A stretch of 64,000 nt of DNA, taken from assembly GCA_947179485.1 (NCBI GenBank), contig OX359249.1, positions 620,001-684,000 of the forward strand, in the 5' to 3' direction. The stretch's first letter is position 1. The number at the start of each line of letters is the position of its first letter. Positions 35,100-47,224 of this stretch are shown here, piece by piece. The position numbers and the translations under genes are program-made. The notes beneath the pieces were generated by a model that saw only the letters and a program-made list of their open reading frames with translations, was not told the origin of the DNA and searched no databases. This DNA is from Allacma fusca (lineage: Eukaryota; Arthropoda; Collembola; Symphypleona; Sminthuridae).

Positions 35100-38000
35100 G
35101 TGATACGGTCATGATTTAGTATGCCCACCCCAGGGGCAAGTATTTCCTTAAAAAAGATTCTTGCAGTCCTGAGTTGCTTGCTGTAAAAAGTAAATATCTG
35201 CTCAGTCCTTTAATCCGAATCAGTCATTTTCCGTTCAAAGTTTGTACTTGTTATTATATATTTTATAATAACTACATTTTTGCACACCAACTTTTGCTAC
35301 AGTTCCTTATCTTCGGTTAAATTGACTCAACTGCCACTGCCAGTACAATTCTGTACGCTCCCTGACGTCCGCAACCACTGCTTGACCCCATGCCCGCAAC
35401 TCAAAAAGAGGTCTCCAATTGAAACGGGGGAAAAGCATGACTATTTAAATTTTGGGGAGCTTATGCTGCTAATTTCAAAATCTGGAAACTTCTGTAGATT
35501 GTGATGTTCATGAGAAGCTAGCCGGCCGCAATATGTGTTGTACTTGGAATTTGAGTGGTAAGCTTTGGAAAAATGTTGGGACGATCTTTAATGCAATAAG
35601 ATCCATTAAGTACAGTATTAATTGACTGAATTTCTTTCCAAGGACAGTAGATAAGTTGTAATTGTCAACAGAAGGTTGTCGGGCTTTCATTTTAAGTCTG
35701 GTTTTCAATGTCGATGTCGGTTCTAGGAAATTCCACTTGTACCGAAAACTTCTGCTCCTACACAATGTAGGCTTAATACTGCAGTTTTTAAGGAGCATTT
35801 TTGTTGCTGTGTAGTTTATATGAGTAATATATATGGGGGATATATTTTCGTTATTTTAGAGAACGAGGCCCCTATAGAATTTTTCCCCCTCTTTAGGGGG
35901 TAAAATATTTAATTGTTATTCATTTGTTAAAATGTGTTAATTTTTCTCCTTGTACATACAAAAGATCATGTCACTGTATACTGTAAGAGATAAATGTAAC
36001 TTCCAGGAGTGCACTTACAAATGCATCAGCTTATCACCGTCATAAAATAGCACAAAGAATTCTGGAGATTGGAGACATTTTGCAACTGACACAGCTTCTG
36101 ATGGTAAGTGAATGGTGGACACGATCTGATTATCAATGGCTAACTACATTTTTGGTTACTCTGTTAGAACTGCTAAGACTCAGACAGTTCAGTTTTTCAT
36201 GTACTTTCGGACTGGCAAATAAAATTCAGCTAAATTTCAACTGTCAAAGGGTCAGTGACAGTGACACTGTTAGCTCTGATACTGGAAATATCTCTCGTCT
36301 TACATAATCTTGGTGATCCTTACAGAAGTAATAATAATATTATTATCTAGATAAAATTCCGGTCCTGTACTTAAACTAATACATAATCTCCTGTAAAAAC
36401 ACGAGTCCATAGTTGTCGAAATTGCAGAAATGTCTTGTAGAGGTATATGAAAATACAGTGTTGGTCAGAATTATATTTTTATAAGACGTTTTCTTGTAAT
36501 TATTATTATTTGTGCTTCCAAGAAGGATTTTTTAAAAGCTAGCTTCCTTTGGCAAAACGGGCAGCTCTACTGAGCTTGGCACTGGACGTCGGGTACTTTT
36601 ACTCCTGAGAAAACTGACTGGGCACTGTTTATTCTCATTACAAGAGTACGTGACGACAGGAGTGAGATTTGGGTTGTTGGAGGAGTAGATACTGTTGCAA
36701 GAGAGTGGACCGGACAGAGTTATATGCTGACGGATGCACAATAAATGCTTGGGTTGTAGCTTGAATGGTTGCGGATTGTTCGTGAAAATGATTTACTTTG
36801 GTATAATAATTTTAACTGTCAGACATGAAGTATAGAGTTAATGGTCTAAAACATTATTTGTTCTCCTCATCAGAAAGAAATGGTGTCTCTAACAGTTGAC
36901 TGGACTAGTACAAGTTACAATTGAAATAGACTTTGTTTATATTAGTTAATTAATATTATCATTATATTGTACAATATGATGCCGGTTGTAGTATTCATAG
37001 ACAAAGTGAGTGAGTCCTTACCCCTAAAGTCTTCTTCATCTTACCTTAATCTTTGCTTACTCGACTAGAGCCATTCAAGTTATGTAAGTCCTCGCGAATC
37101 ATTTACAAGTACATAATCGTTACACTACGACAACTCTAATAATAATTATTACTCCGTCGTCTCAAATCCTTCCATCCCACCCTCCCTCACCAACCACCCC
37201 ACAGAACCACCCCTCCATCATCCTCCCAATATTCCGGAGGAGGTCACCGGGAGGATGGTGAGACACTCGTCGTCCAAAGGGGCACTTGATATGTATCCAA
37301 TCCTTGTCCACAACTCCTCTCTTTATTTAATAATTACTTCCACATTTTGACAAGATCGACGTGTGTGCGCTCAACTGCCCCTCCAACGATCAGGGCCGGG
37401 GTCAGGCGGAGAAGGTCACCAATAAGGAACAGGCAACTCTCGGAAAGTCAAGTAAATTATCCTAAGTTATTGCAGAGTTGTCCCCATGTATGGACCAGTG
37501 TCTCACTCGTCGCAGTCCCTACTCCCTCTTGTGTCCTCACAACAACAAGGTGGTGGTGAAGAGGACTCCGAGTGCAGGGCTGAGTTGTTGTGGTGAGGAG
37601 TAGGGGTGACAGTGAGTGATGATGTGTGTGGGAAGTGATTTGTATGGTGGAAGGGCTGGTGAGAGACTGACCCCATGTGCGGGAAAATGAAGGGAGAAGA
37701 GGGAAAGGCGCTTATCTCTTCTCGAGACGGAGGGGAAATGCTCCGAGAGCTTCAACCACGTTGCTCCTTGACAAGGGAAAGAAGAAGAAGGAGAGGGGTG
37801 AGGGAAAGAGTGGGACGTGTGAGTGGAAGGGGCTCATGGAACAAGACTGGTCACTTAAATTGTGCATCTGCCGAGTGTCCTAGAGGACCCAAACCATTGT
37901 TGCTTCGTCCAGCACGGATGCTCATGAGCGTCGTTCCTACTCCTTGCATCCAATCTTTTAATGCTACGTACCAATTTGATAAATACTCTTATGCCAAACT

Positions 38001-38157
38001 CTCTACACTACCAAAGTTATACGCAATTTTAGAATTTTAAAAACTTTAAAAATTCTCTCATCTTCCTTCTTGCTCTTGAATGGCCGAAGCGCTCCCGTCC
38101 ATCCCTTCCGTCTCTCTCTGCTTCAATGGAATTATTACTCTAATATTATTATTATTA
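35100..38157. other. Intergenic region, no secure gene
   Basis: Unique sequence follows the tandem repeat. A short GC-neutral open frame (35280-35504, +) after a possible acceptor (tttgctacag) and an exon-like block at 36007-36103 are the only coding hints. A small perfect hairpin ttccccc-tcttta-ggggg lies near 35883. From about 37.1 kb the composition becomes GC-rich and GA/CT-skewed towards the onecut gene. Confidence 0.45.
36007..36103 (+). other. Exon-like block of unknown identity (low confidence)
   Basis: An acceptor (taacttccag) and a strong donor (ATG/GTAAGTG) bracket 97 nt. One frame is open and encodes a plausible helix, KIAQRILEIGDILQLTQLLM. No neighbouring exon with matching phase was recognised, so it may be a remnant of a gene or chance. 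Confidence 0.2.
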
Positions 38158-38163
38158 TTTATT
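38158..38163 (-). terminator. Candidate poly(A) signal of onecut
   Basis: TTTATT on + (AATAAA on -) lies in an ATT-rich stretch about 590 nt beyond the onecut stop codon. The evidence is positional only. Confidence 0.3.
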
Positions 38164-38746
38164 ATTATTTTGGACCGAGAGAGAAGGAAGTTCGGATGTT
38201 ATTTCTGGGTGTGATAGGAAGGACTGGATTGCTTGGCGGACTCCTCTTGGCTGCTGTTTGGGTGGACAGCGCGGACGTGTCGGAAGGGACAGAAGGTTCG
38301 TCTCGCAAGTCCTTGGAGCTCCACAAGGCTGACAGGACAATGGCCATGCAATGGTCAGTGGCGAGGGCCGAGAAGAAAGGAATGTGTTTCACCCTCATGA
38401 CTGGGGAGGGCGTTCCTGGAATGACTAGAGCTGACCAGTAGATGTATTTGGGAATGGGGACACTGTGTTTTGTGGAGACTAGATTGAGATCACAGAGCGT
38501 GTGGGGACAAGAAAATACTGACCGAGACCTTGTCGCCTTATTGTCCTGGTTGGTGGTGGGAGAGTGGGGAGGGAGAGAGTGCCTGATATGTCTTGATATG
38601 CTCTCCCGCCCACCCACCTCCGTAATACTGACTACCACCCCGCAATGCTTCCTGCACCGTGTCACACTCGCTGGACTGATCGGGACGACGGGTAAAGGGT
38701 GTCAAGGCTACTTGAGAAACAGGGTGATGGCTTGACCCGAGTTGTG

Positions 38747-41700
38747 TCACAAAGCCTCGTTCTGGTGGAGGTGAGGTGACGCCGAGTCGTTGAGGCCCGT
38801 GTGATGCACCGTCACCACCTGCGTCACGTTCACCGTCTGTCCTCCAGCCAGGTGACTCAGTTGCTGCTGCTGATTTGACGACGTCGAGCTCACTGTGTGA
38901 TTCGAGGCATTGCTGGCGTTCGAGCTTCCGTTGGAGCCTGAGCTGGTCACTTTGTTCCCGTCACTCTCCTCTTTCCATTTGTCCATCGAGCGTCGGCGTG
39001 CGTTCATGAAGAAGTTCCCCACTGTCGTTGGCTCCAACCCCAGTTGACGAGCGATTGTCACCTGCATCTCCTTAGACGGCCTCTTCGTCTCCTGCAACCA
39101 CAAAAACAATAGTCACTAATATTCACACAAAACCAAATCCTCTTTCCAGCAATCTATAACCCACTATCCTCCAACAACAACCTCAAGCCGCGTCACTCTC
39201 AATTATTACAATAATTATTCTCATTAGCAACTCATTTCCAATAAGTACAACAGACATTTCCACATGTATTACCACCAGTACAACGATAATCATTTGTGAT
39301 TGATTTTAAAAACTAATTATATTCATTAATTTTAAGATTAAACTGGTTACGTGATAAAATTATAGAAACAAACGGATTCCAAAAAACGTTGAAAGCTGGA
39401 GATCATAATAATAGAAAGATTATATTCAATATTCATTATTATACTGTATGTCCACTGTAATAATAGAATCTCTGATTAATTCGTCGTTCGATACTATCTT
39501 AGGAGTGAACGTGTTGTCAACGTATTGTCAATAATTGATCTAGATTAGTCTTTACCCTTTGAGGATCTCACGGAAAGCAAAAACCCTGGTTCATATTATA
39601 AAACTAAGAAGTTGAACAGTGTAGGGTACAATTTGCCATTATGGAGATACTGAAGGTAATAATTATTACTAATCCCAAACTCACTGCTGCCCTAGATGGA
39701 CAATAATTGTTAAATAGACGTTAATACACTTAGCCTAAGTAAATCAACATCATTTTAAAATTGCTCAATTCAGGAAGGACAGTAGAAGTAAATTCAAATA
39801 CAAGGTAGAGTATGGGAGCTAAAAAACCTTCTTAATTATCCCGTTTCCGAAATCTTTTGCTGAAATAGCAATAAATAATTATTAATTAAAAAATATAATT
39901 TACAGGGGCATTGTCGCGAGTGTGGAATAATGTGACGAGAAAATCCTAAAAGAGGGAAGGAATATTTGAATTGAAATTTCATACATTTAAGACTACAGAA
40001 TAGAGCTAACCTTGAAGATGGCCTGAAGGGTACGTCGTTGCAGGTCAGTGAAGACCAAGCGGGGTTTCTTGGGTGCGGGTGGATGGTCTGTCCCACTTTG
40101 CTGCTCCTCCTTTCTTTTACAAGCTGGAACCAATCACCAATCCCACTCATTAATTACCATCATCAATTAAGGCTGCCGAAGGGCGTAAGCAATAAATTTT
40201 GGGACAAGACGAGGTCAGCTGCTGAAGTTCTCACTCGCTCCTTCGCCTTCACGTCCTGCCCCGCGTATATTTATGTATTTATTTATTTATTTGTTTCTGT
40301 GGGAGCACGGATGATAAGCGAGGCCTTGCTATCATCCGTACTCCCGTATTCCTGCCCACGTTCCCCGTTCCACAACACAGTCGTCATAAAAACAAATGTC
40401 TCCGCAGTCAGTCATGGATTGTCGATTTAAAAGCGCTTAGAGGGCCTAATGCACCGCAGATGACGTCGCATCTCGTCATCTGCCTCATGGCAATCAGAGT
40501 TGAGGTCGTGGGCCATCTCTGCCTAATCATTTCTTCGATATTTCCCTTCGAATCAAGTCATGACCAAGTATCTAATCGCTCCATCAATGCACTTACTCCC
40601 CTCCCACTCCTCAGTCATCCCGAACTTCCATTGACCGCACTCTGGCCTCGCACACTCCACTGTATTTTCTTTTCTCTTTTCCAACTTTCTTTTCGTCCCT
40701 TTTTCAATTCCCAACTACTCTTCCAGTTACTTTAACATTGCGAAAATGTTTGCTGGCTTGTTGTTTCGTTTTTGCTCCTTCTGGAACAATTTCAAATGCC
40801 CCACAATTGAAATTCCCCTACTTTGAACTTATGAAATTGGAAAATGGGAGATAAGGAAGAGACTAGAAATAACATTGCACGACCAGGCGCATCCCTTGAC
40901 AGCACGCATCAACTTGGTGACTTTGGTAGGACGGAGACGTGAGATGGTGAGGAAATAAGCAAATACTTGACCACTGAGAGGGTCAATGTTTGTACAAGAA
41001 TTTTTGTTCTGGTCGTTCCAATAGATACATGATTTGGATGCAGAACTGGGGATGAGCAGGAGAGATAAATATGGAAGGAAGGAGAGAGACCATGCTGGTC
41101 AGGGAGAAGGAAATCAAAGTCAATATTGACTCACTTGCAAATAAGCGGACTTAGGCAGGTGTGAAAGTAATGAATGGATAGAGAAAGGGAGAGGTAAAGG
41201 AGAGAGCTATGGTGAGGATGATGGTGAGGAGAGAGTGGTGATGGTGTGTGGAGTGGAGAGCCGTGACTGTCACCGGGAGCGGACGACCGGAATGGCGAGG
41301 AGCGGGAAAGTTCAACTCCTGTCATGATTTCACTCCCATCATTAATCAGGTGTGGGGAGAAGAGTGGGTTCGCACTCTCTCATCAGACTAATTGCCAACA
41401 ATGCGATGGTCAGGGAGGATGCAGAGTGTACTGAGGAATGGTCCAGAGTTACGATTGGTGCGTGGAGTAGTGAGTGTTGATTCGCGATGGAGTAGAGAGC
41501 GAGGAGGAAGTGGAGTTCTCGCAAGGCAATGGAGTATGAAAGCCGATAAGGAGTAAAGACATTATAGCTCCGCATCCCGAGTGCACTTGAATGGACACCA
41601 GAACCAAGACTGACTGTGTGAGCCAGCAACAATGCGAGAATTAGTCTACCAGAAAGGCCGATAGCTCTGTTCATTGCTGGCTCGGGTCCAAACACATGCC

Positions 41701-44700
41701 CACTCCACGCAGAGGACTGCCAAGTGCATCGTAATTGCTCATCCGCACTCACCTGCTCATCTCTGGCTCTCTCGTTCTCTGTCGAGACGAGGGAGACGGA
41801 GAATGAGTGAGGAGTGGGAGGAAGAAAGTTCTTACCGATGCCCGAGAGGGTCGCCTCCTCGGAGCCACAATTGAATCCTAGGTTGACTTGCATGCATGAG
41901 GAGGAGTGCATGGTCGGCTTGCCTGTAAGAAAATAAGATACAGATGAGTGTTCACCCTTCTTTCCTCAACAAGTGCAAACAAAGCATTAGGAGCGGAAGG
42001 AAGGGAAGAGAGAGAGGTATGTCGGAGAGTGGTACGAAGGAGGGTGGTGAGAGCCAGGTACGACTTCCACCACTTGTTCCCTGCACTCTCTCCGCCACGG
42101 AGACACTCGGACAAAAGCAGAACAGGAGCAGCGTGAGGCTCATCAACTCTTCCACAATGATGACGGGAAAGAGAGGAGGACGAGGGAGAGAGTGGCTAGG
42201 CGTCACTCGTACAAGTACAAGCGGCAGCGTGGTCATGGCAACCGAGGGAAACAAAGCACACAGAGACGACATGTTCACACCATGCTCTTTTTTCCCACGG
42301 AATTCTCTGAATTCGCTTGGAGAAAGCATGTCAGCGTACACACTAAGGGATGATTTGAAGGAAGTAGATAGCTTGTAGGAATGCATGGGTGTAAAGAAAA
42401 GGAGTAAGAGCGATTCTGAGGATGAGTTCCATGAGTCTTGTGAGTAAGACAGAGGAGTGATGGGATTGTTGACGGGTGAGAAGAAGACTCACCGAACTCC
42501 AGTTGGTCACCGAAAGCTCCCACACGCCCAATCTCATGAAGGCGCTGAGGCTGCCGTGGAGCTGACCCTCTCTCCGCTCCTTGAAACAAACAATCAACAT
42601 GCCAGATTCAAATGCAAAGCAATTAGGAGAGCGGGTAATTTGAGGAGAGAGCGGAGTTTAATGGTCAGCAAGTAATTCAACACCGAATAACTTTGGAGGA
42701 CTGCAATGATGCAAGGACTACTGCCACTAATTACATTAATGAGCGGAGGAGGAGGACATGAAGCATGAGAAATAGTGCGGATGCTTACCTGCCAATCTGA
42801 GAGCAGACATCCGCTGGAACTCGGGTTCCTGGAGCCACTTCCACATTCGACGGAAAGTCTCTCGACCGGATTTGAGCTTGGACCAGGGCTTGGGGTTACG
42901 GAGAAGGTCGGACAGCGTTCCTTGGGAGCGACAGAGAACTCGTTGTGCGAAGATGGCTTGTGGGATGCTGTAGCGCTTGAGCTCGGCACTGATTCGAGCC
43001 GCCAACTCCTTCGTGTTGATTTCCTCGAGCTCACCGGACCCGGAGATGGACGAACCGCCACTGTTGCCTGAGCCAGCAGGTGTAGACGTGAGGTTGACAT
43101 TCGGTCCGCCGCCGCCTCCCAGCGTCGTAGCCGTTTTGATGGCCATTGAGCCTGAGTTGACGACGTGTGTCACATGCCCACTCGTCACATTGCCCGTATG
43201 ACTAATGTGAGGATGTGACGATGACGAGTGTCCGGAATGGGCCGTGATCACGGCTTGCGTTGTCAGACTCGCTCCTGCAGGCATACCCGTGCTGGTTACG
43301 AGCGACGAACCTGACATGACACTAGTCATGGACATGGCACTTGACGACGGAGGTGACGACGCGTTCCTATGGGTCACCACGACGGCTGTGGCTCCGGCTA
43401 GGGGCGGCGAGTTGTCGGGTGACGATGAGTGCGGACTGAGAATGGCGAGTCCGTTGACTCCAGGCATGGACGATGTGAGTGCCACTCCAGTGGCAACCCC
43501 AAAGCCCAAGTGGTGTGGCGGAGGTGACCCGTGTGTGCCTACGGATCCCGGTCCTGGTGGACTCAGTGAAGGACTATGGCTATGTGACCCACCTACTCCG
43601 TGTAGACTCTGGCGGAGGTCACGCGGCTGACTAGAGGACTGCGGCGTATGAGGATTGGGAGTACCACTGCCTGCACTGCCCCCACCGCCACTCTCATAAC
43701 TGTCATAACCGTTGGGTGAGAGGGCCTTGGGTGGGGAGGACAGACCGTTTTGACTGTAATGCTGTGGCGAGATGGATGGGGAGGGTTGGTGAGAAAGACC
43801 GAGTCCGAGACCGTTGGTGGGAGAGGAATAATGGGGTGGGGACATGCCCATGGAGGAGAGCTTTTCGTAGGAGTATGGTGACGTGACACCCATTCCCAGG
43901 TTCGCCAGACCATTGTTGTGCATGACAGTGAAAGAGCCCGCCACGTTGCCCGCGTGTCCGTACGAGAACTTGTCTGACATGGTGGAGATTGGCGGGAGGG
44001 GCTGGAGGGGTGTCAGCGTGGCGTACTGGGAGCTCGCCTGACCCGGACTGAACCCTTGCGGTGAGAGACGTCCGTTGACAGAACTTAAGGCTTGATACCC
44101 GTGCTCCTGCTGCAAGCCACGGAATTCTGAAGCGTCGATCATGCTTTGCACACTCACTGAGATCCCACTCGAAGGACTCAGCTTCGGACTGAGCAATTGA
44201 GCCTCGCTCGAGTCCTCGTTCCCTCCTGGCACTATGACAGTCAATGTCGTCGCTCCGTCGCCGCTCTTATTTCCGCACTCGTCCTCCAAGTCCTCATCTC
44301 GCTCCGAATCGTTTTCCTGATGGTGCTGGTGCTGTTGGTGCTGTTGGTGGTGATGGTGCTGTTGTTGAGTTTGTTGTTGTTGTTGTTGTTGGTGGTGGTG
44401 GTGAGGATGACTGTGATGATGGTTCTGGGGATGTTGAGAATGGTGAGGAGGATGGTGGTGGGGATGGTGGTGAGAGGAGGGAGCTGAGGAGGATGTGGAG
44501 TGGTGGTGGTTGTTATTGTTGTTGTTGTTTTGGTTGGACTCGTTGCTTGCCGAGACGGACAAGTCCTCTGCGGCAGTCTGGAGTTCTTCCTTGACCTGGA
44601 TGCGGTGTAAGGTGAGCGTGTGTGAGCTGGCAGAGAGAGCTCCATGTGAAGTGACCACGACAACTCGACTCACGGCTGGAGGACGGGCAGTGAGGACTCC

Positions 44701-44913
44701 GGCAGAAAACACTTCCCCGGCCCCATGAGTGTGAACGGAGTTGACGGGAGTTTGTGCCAGCACGGCCTGGTCCAGGACAACTCCGTGCGACGACGCAGAT
44801 GGCGAGTGCTGAGCGTCTCCGTCCCCAACCAACACTCCACTATGACCGTATACTTGGACTCCATGCCCATCTCCTCTCAATTCTTCCTCACTCATCTCAC
44901 TCAGGTTGTCCAT
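38747..44913 (-). CDS. onecut: ONECUT-family transcription factor (CUT domain plus homeodomain; HNF6-like)
   Basis: This is a nuclear DNA-binding protein of 860 aa. Three minus-strand exons: 44913-42789, 40123-40011 and 39091-38747 (stop TGA at 38749-38747). The junction codons join to give LRLAACKRKE as in the family. The single CUT domain is at about 629-710 (LEEINTKELAARISAELKRY, then FAQRVLCRSQGTLSDLLR, and NPKPWSKLKSGRETFRRMW). The homeodomain is at about 726-785 (RLVFTDLQRRTLQAIFK, then LGLEPTTVGNFFMNARRR), with the Phe48/Met50 pair typical of ONECUT. The first 600 residues are low complexity: poly-Asn, His/Gln repeats (about residues 128-205), then Ser/Pro/Gly-rich stretches. The ATG at 44913 begins MDNLSEMSEEEL. 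The 2.67 kb first intron and 0.92 kb second intron contain no other gene. Family members act in neuronal, photoreceptor or liver-type differentiation. The long open frames on the opposite strand over exon 1 are shadows. Confidence 0.97.
44325..44528 (-). repeat. Imperfect trinucleotide tracts encoding His/Gln/Asn runs in onecut exon 1
   Basis: The minus strand reads mostly CAC/CAT/CAG/CAA/AAC codons and encodes long His, Gln and Asn runs. On + it appears as ggtggtg and gttgttg arrays. Such tracts vary in length between alleles. Confidence 0.9.
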
Positions 44914-47224
44914 GGTCCACAAGAGCCGAACAAGGGCCACAGCCTTCGATCAACACTGCACTGTCAACCCATGCACTGCAACAATTCCCACAGCAACAAT
45001 GGAACACAATCAGCCCGACTAGCCCACAATTACGAGAGAAATCCGAGAGCCCAGCACAAAACCAAAGTCACTTGTTCGTCCATGTTCGAGTACTATCTCT
45101 GCCCTCCCAACTGCGCACCCTCCAGCGCAAGTTCGTATCCCGACTACAGCCAGGCATTCCCTCCATCGTCCCGCGAACACAGCAAACGGACCGATTCCAG
45201 CAGAAAGAAGCAGTAGCAGCAGCTGCCTCTACTCTCTCTCTCCCTAACTCTCTCTCTCTCTCTCTCTCTCTTCACTCTCTCGCTTACTCGCTTACTCGCT
45301 CACTTGCTCCCGTCCACGACTCTCTCCACCAACTACTCTCTCCCCATCATCCATCTCTCCACTGGGCTCAGTCAACAAAGGCAACGAACACCTGGCGAAC
45401 CGGACGAACCCTTCTCCAGGCAACACGTGCCTACTCACAACCACTCCAGCCCGCATAGGTCCGTACACGAGCAGTGTGGGAATGCCGAGCTCAGGTTGCC
45501 CCATAAATCCCACACAGCCTCTAGTAAGTAACTATAGGCAGTCTCATTCAGTCTCTCATTGATAAGTGGGCTGAGATGTGCGGTTGATCCGAGCTCACTC
45601 AAACGTCCAACTTAGGCCAGGTGTGCTAGCCCCACTTCCTGCTCAACCACCAGGCCTCTCTGTATCCCGTAGTCTCCCACAATCATCGCTCATAATCAAC
45701 AACCAACATTCAACAAATAAGTCATGAATGCAATCTGAAAAAAATATTTTTCCGCTCACTCTCCAATCTCCACTACTTCCTTCTCCCATCCTTCATTTCT
45801 ACTAGTAGTCCCAGTCCCAGGTCACAGTCCTCCTATTAACCCAGTCAGCAATGTCAGCATAGCATAGGAGCTCTCAATAAACAAATTATTATTTTATAGC
45901 TCCTCTTCTACAGTCCACTGCCTAGTGTGTCTAAACTCTCTTCAACTCTTCTTCTCCCGTCTTACATAGAACGTTGCGTGTCAGGAGGAGAAAACTCAAC
46001 TCTTTAACTCTAACTCATTACGCTTTCCTTCGCTTCATTTCCTTTGACTCCTCACCAACACCGAACACAGTAAGACTGTAATTTAATATATTCGCTGGAG
46101 TGCGAGTGATCACTCTCTGCTCTCTCATTGACTCTCCCAACCTGCACGGTCGTCTTCATGCGTGAATAACTTGCCCGATCCATATGCATTTCAAATCCTT
46201 CATATACCTCATTTTCATGCAAAAGTGCAGTAGCAAAAGAATTGATGTGCTCTGTCCTTTCACTGGGAATTTCAGTGCGAGAGTGGAAGTCCGATGCGTC
46301 CTGTGTCCGCTTGACTCCGGTCAGTCTCACTACGAATAGCCTTCCAATATTCTTTGTTGTTTCTTCATTGTCTCCTGCCGAGTCAAAAGCAAAACATGGG
46401 ACAAGTTTCAGGGATAGAAAGTAATGCAGAATAATAATTATAAATTATTATTAGCCCTAGTCAAATACAGGAAGGCAAACAGGCGAATTAATTTTTTCTA
46501 ACTAGTAATTGCACCGAGTTCAAAATTAGGAAAAATTAATTACTACGTATTATTATTTATCAGAATACTAGAGAACGCAAAGGCGAAAAAAGATTTCAAT
46601 GCATAGCACTATTAGCGAGTGGACGCTCAAGAGCAATCAGGAATAAGCGTTGTGATAAGTCTCGGTAGCGCAATTCCAATGTCTCTGCTTCCACAGCATT
46701 CTTCGTTTTGGGTGACCTCTGACCTGAAGGAGGTCTGAGTGTGTGTGACTGGCTTGGAATTTGAATGGAGCTGATTGTGAGAGGACTTCGAGGGATGAAG
46801 CAATTCATACTGAACCTAACCTCAGTCTTCTGGAGCAAGAGAGGGACGAATTTATTCAAGCTTACGTAAATTCGCCACTGCTTGCTCTACTCATCTCATA
46901 TGCGATCAGTTGTGAATTGTAATGCACCGGTGAAGAGGCAGAGTCTAGAAGTGCAATTATTATTAATTATCTGAGAGTAAAGGCAAAAAGAAGGATTTAT
47001 GTGCCTGTTGCTGTGAAAGCAATGCGAGTTGATAGTGTTTATTTGAGAGAATTTTATTTGATTTTGTGGAGAACATCAATTTTGTAAAATAAATTTGGTT
47101 AAAAGTGTAACATGGTTGTAGGAATTGCTCACTTTTCTTCTTGACTGCCAATATGTAGAATCTATATTTAAGTGAATTTTGAGTCCGTGATTAAATTAAA
47201 GGGAAACTTTTTGATTACCACCAG
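44914..47224. other. Divergent intergenic region between onecut and the 47225 gene
   Basis: The region should carry the onecut 5' UTR and promoter on the left and the promoter of the + strand gene on the right. The left third is pyrimidine-rich with a (CT)n run at 45249-45272, which creates long spurious + frames (44754-45458). No exon or RNA gene was recognised. An in-frame TAA at 47192-47194 closes the frame upstream of the ATG at 47225. Confidence 0.5.
45249..45272. repeat. (CT)n microsatellite
   Basis: A pure CT run upstream of onecut, inside a wider pyrimidine-rich block (about 45190-45360). Confidence 0.95.

Noticed and set aside
38070-38441. 123-codon + frame with a signal-peptide-like stretch (MLFLGVIGRTGLLGGLLLAA)
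   Set aside because: It lies where the onecut 3' UTR is expected on the other strand. The hydrophobic stretch begins at an internal Met after a low-complexity run, and no family is recognisable.
42736-44728. Many long frames opposite onecut exon 1 (for example 43244-43630, 44241-44663, 44197-44487)
   Set aside because: They are antisense or out-of-frame shadows of the GC-rich, repeat-rich onecut coding sequence.
44754-45458. 234-codon + frame upstream of onecut
   Set aside because: It overlaps the onecut start and a pyrimidine tract, has no domain, and another frame (44725-45216) is open across it.
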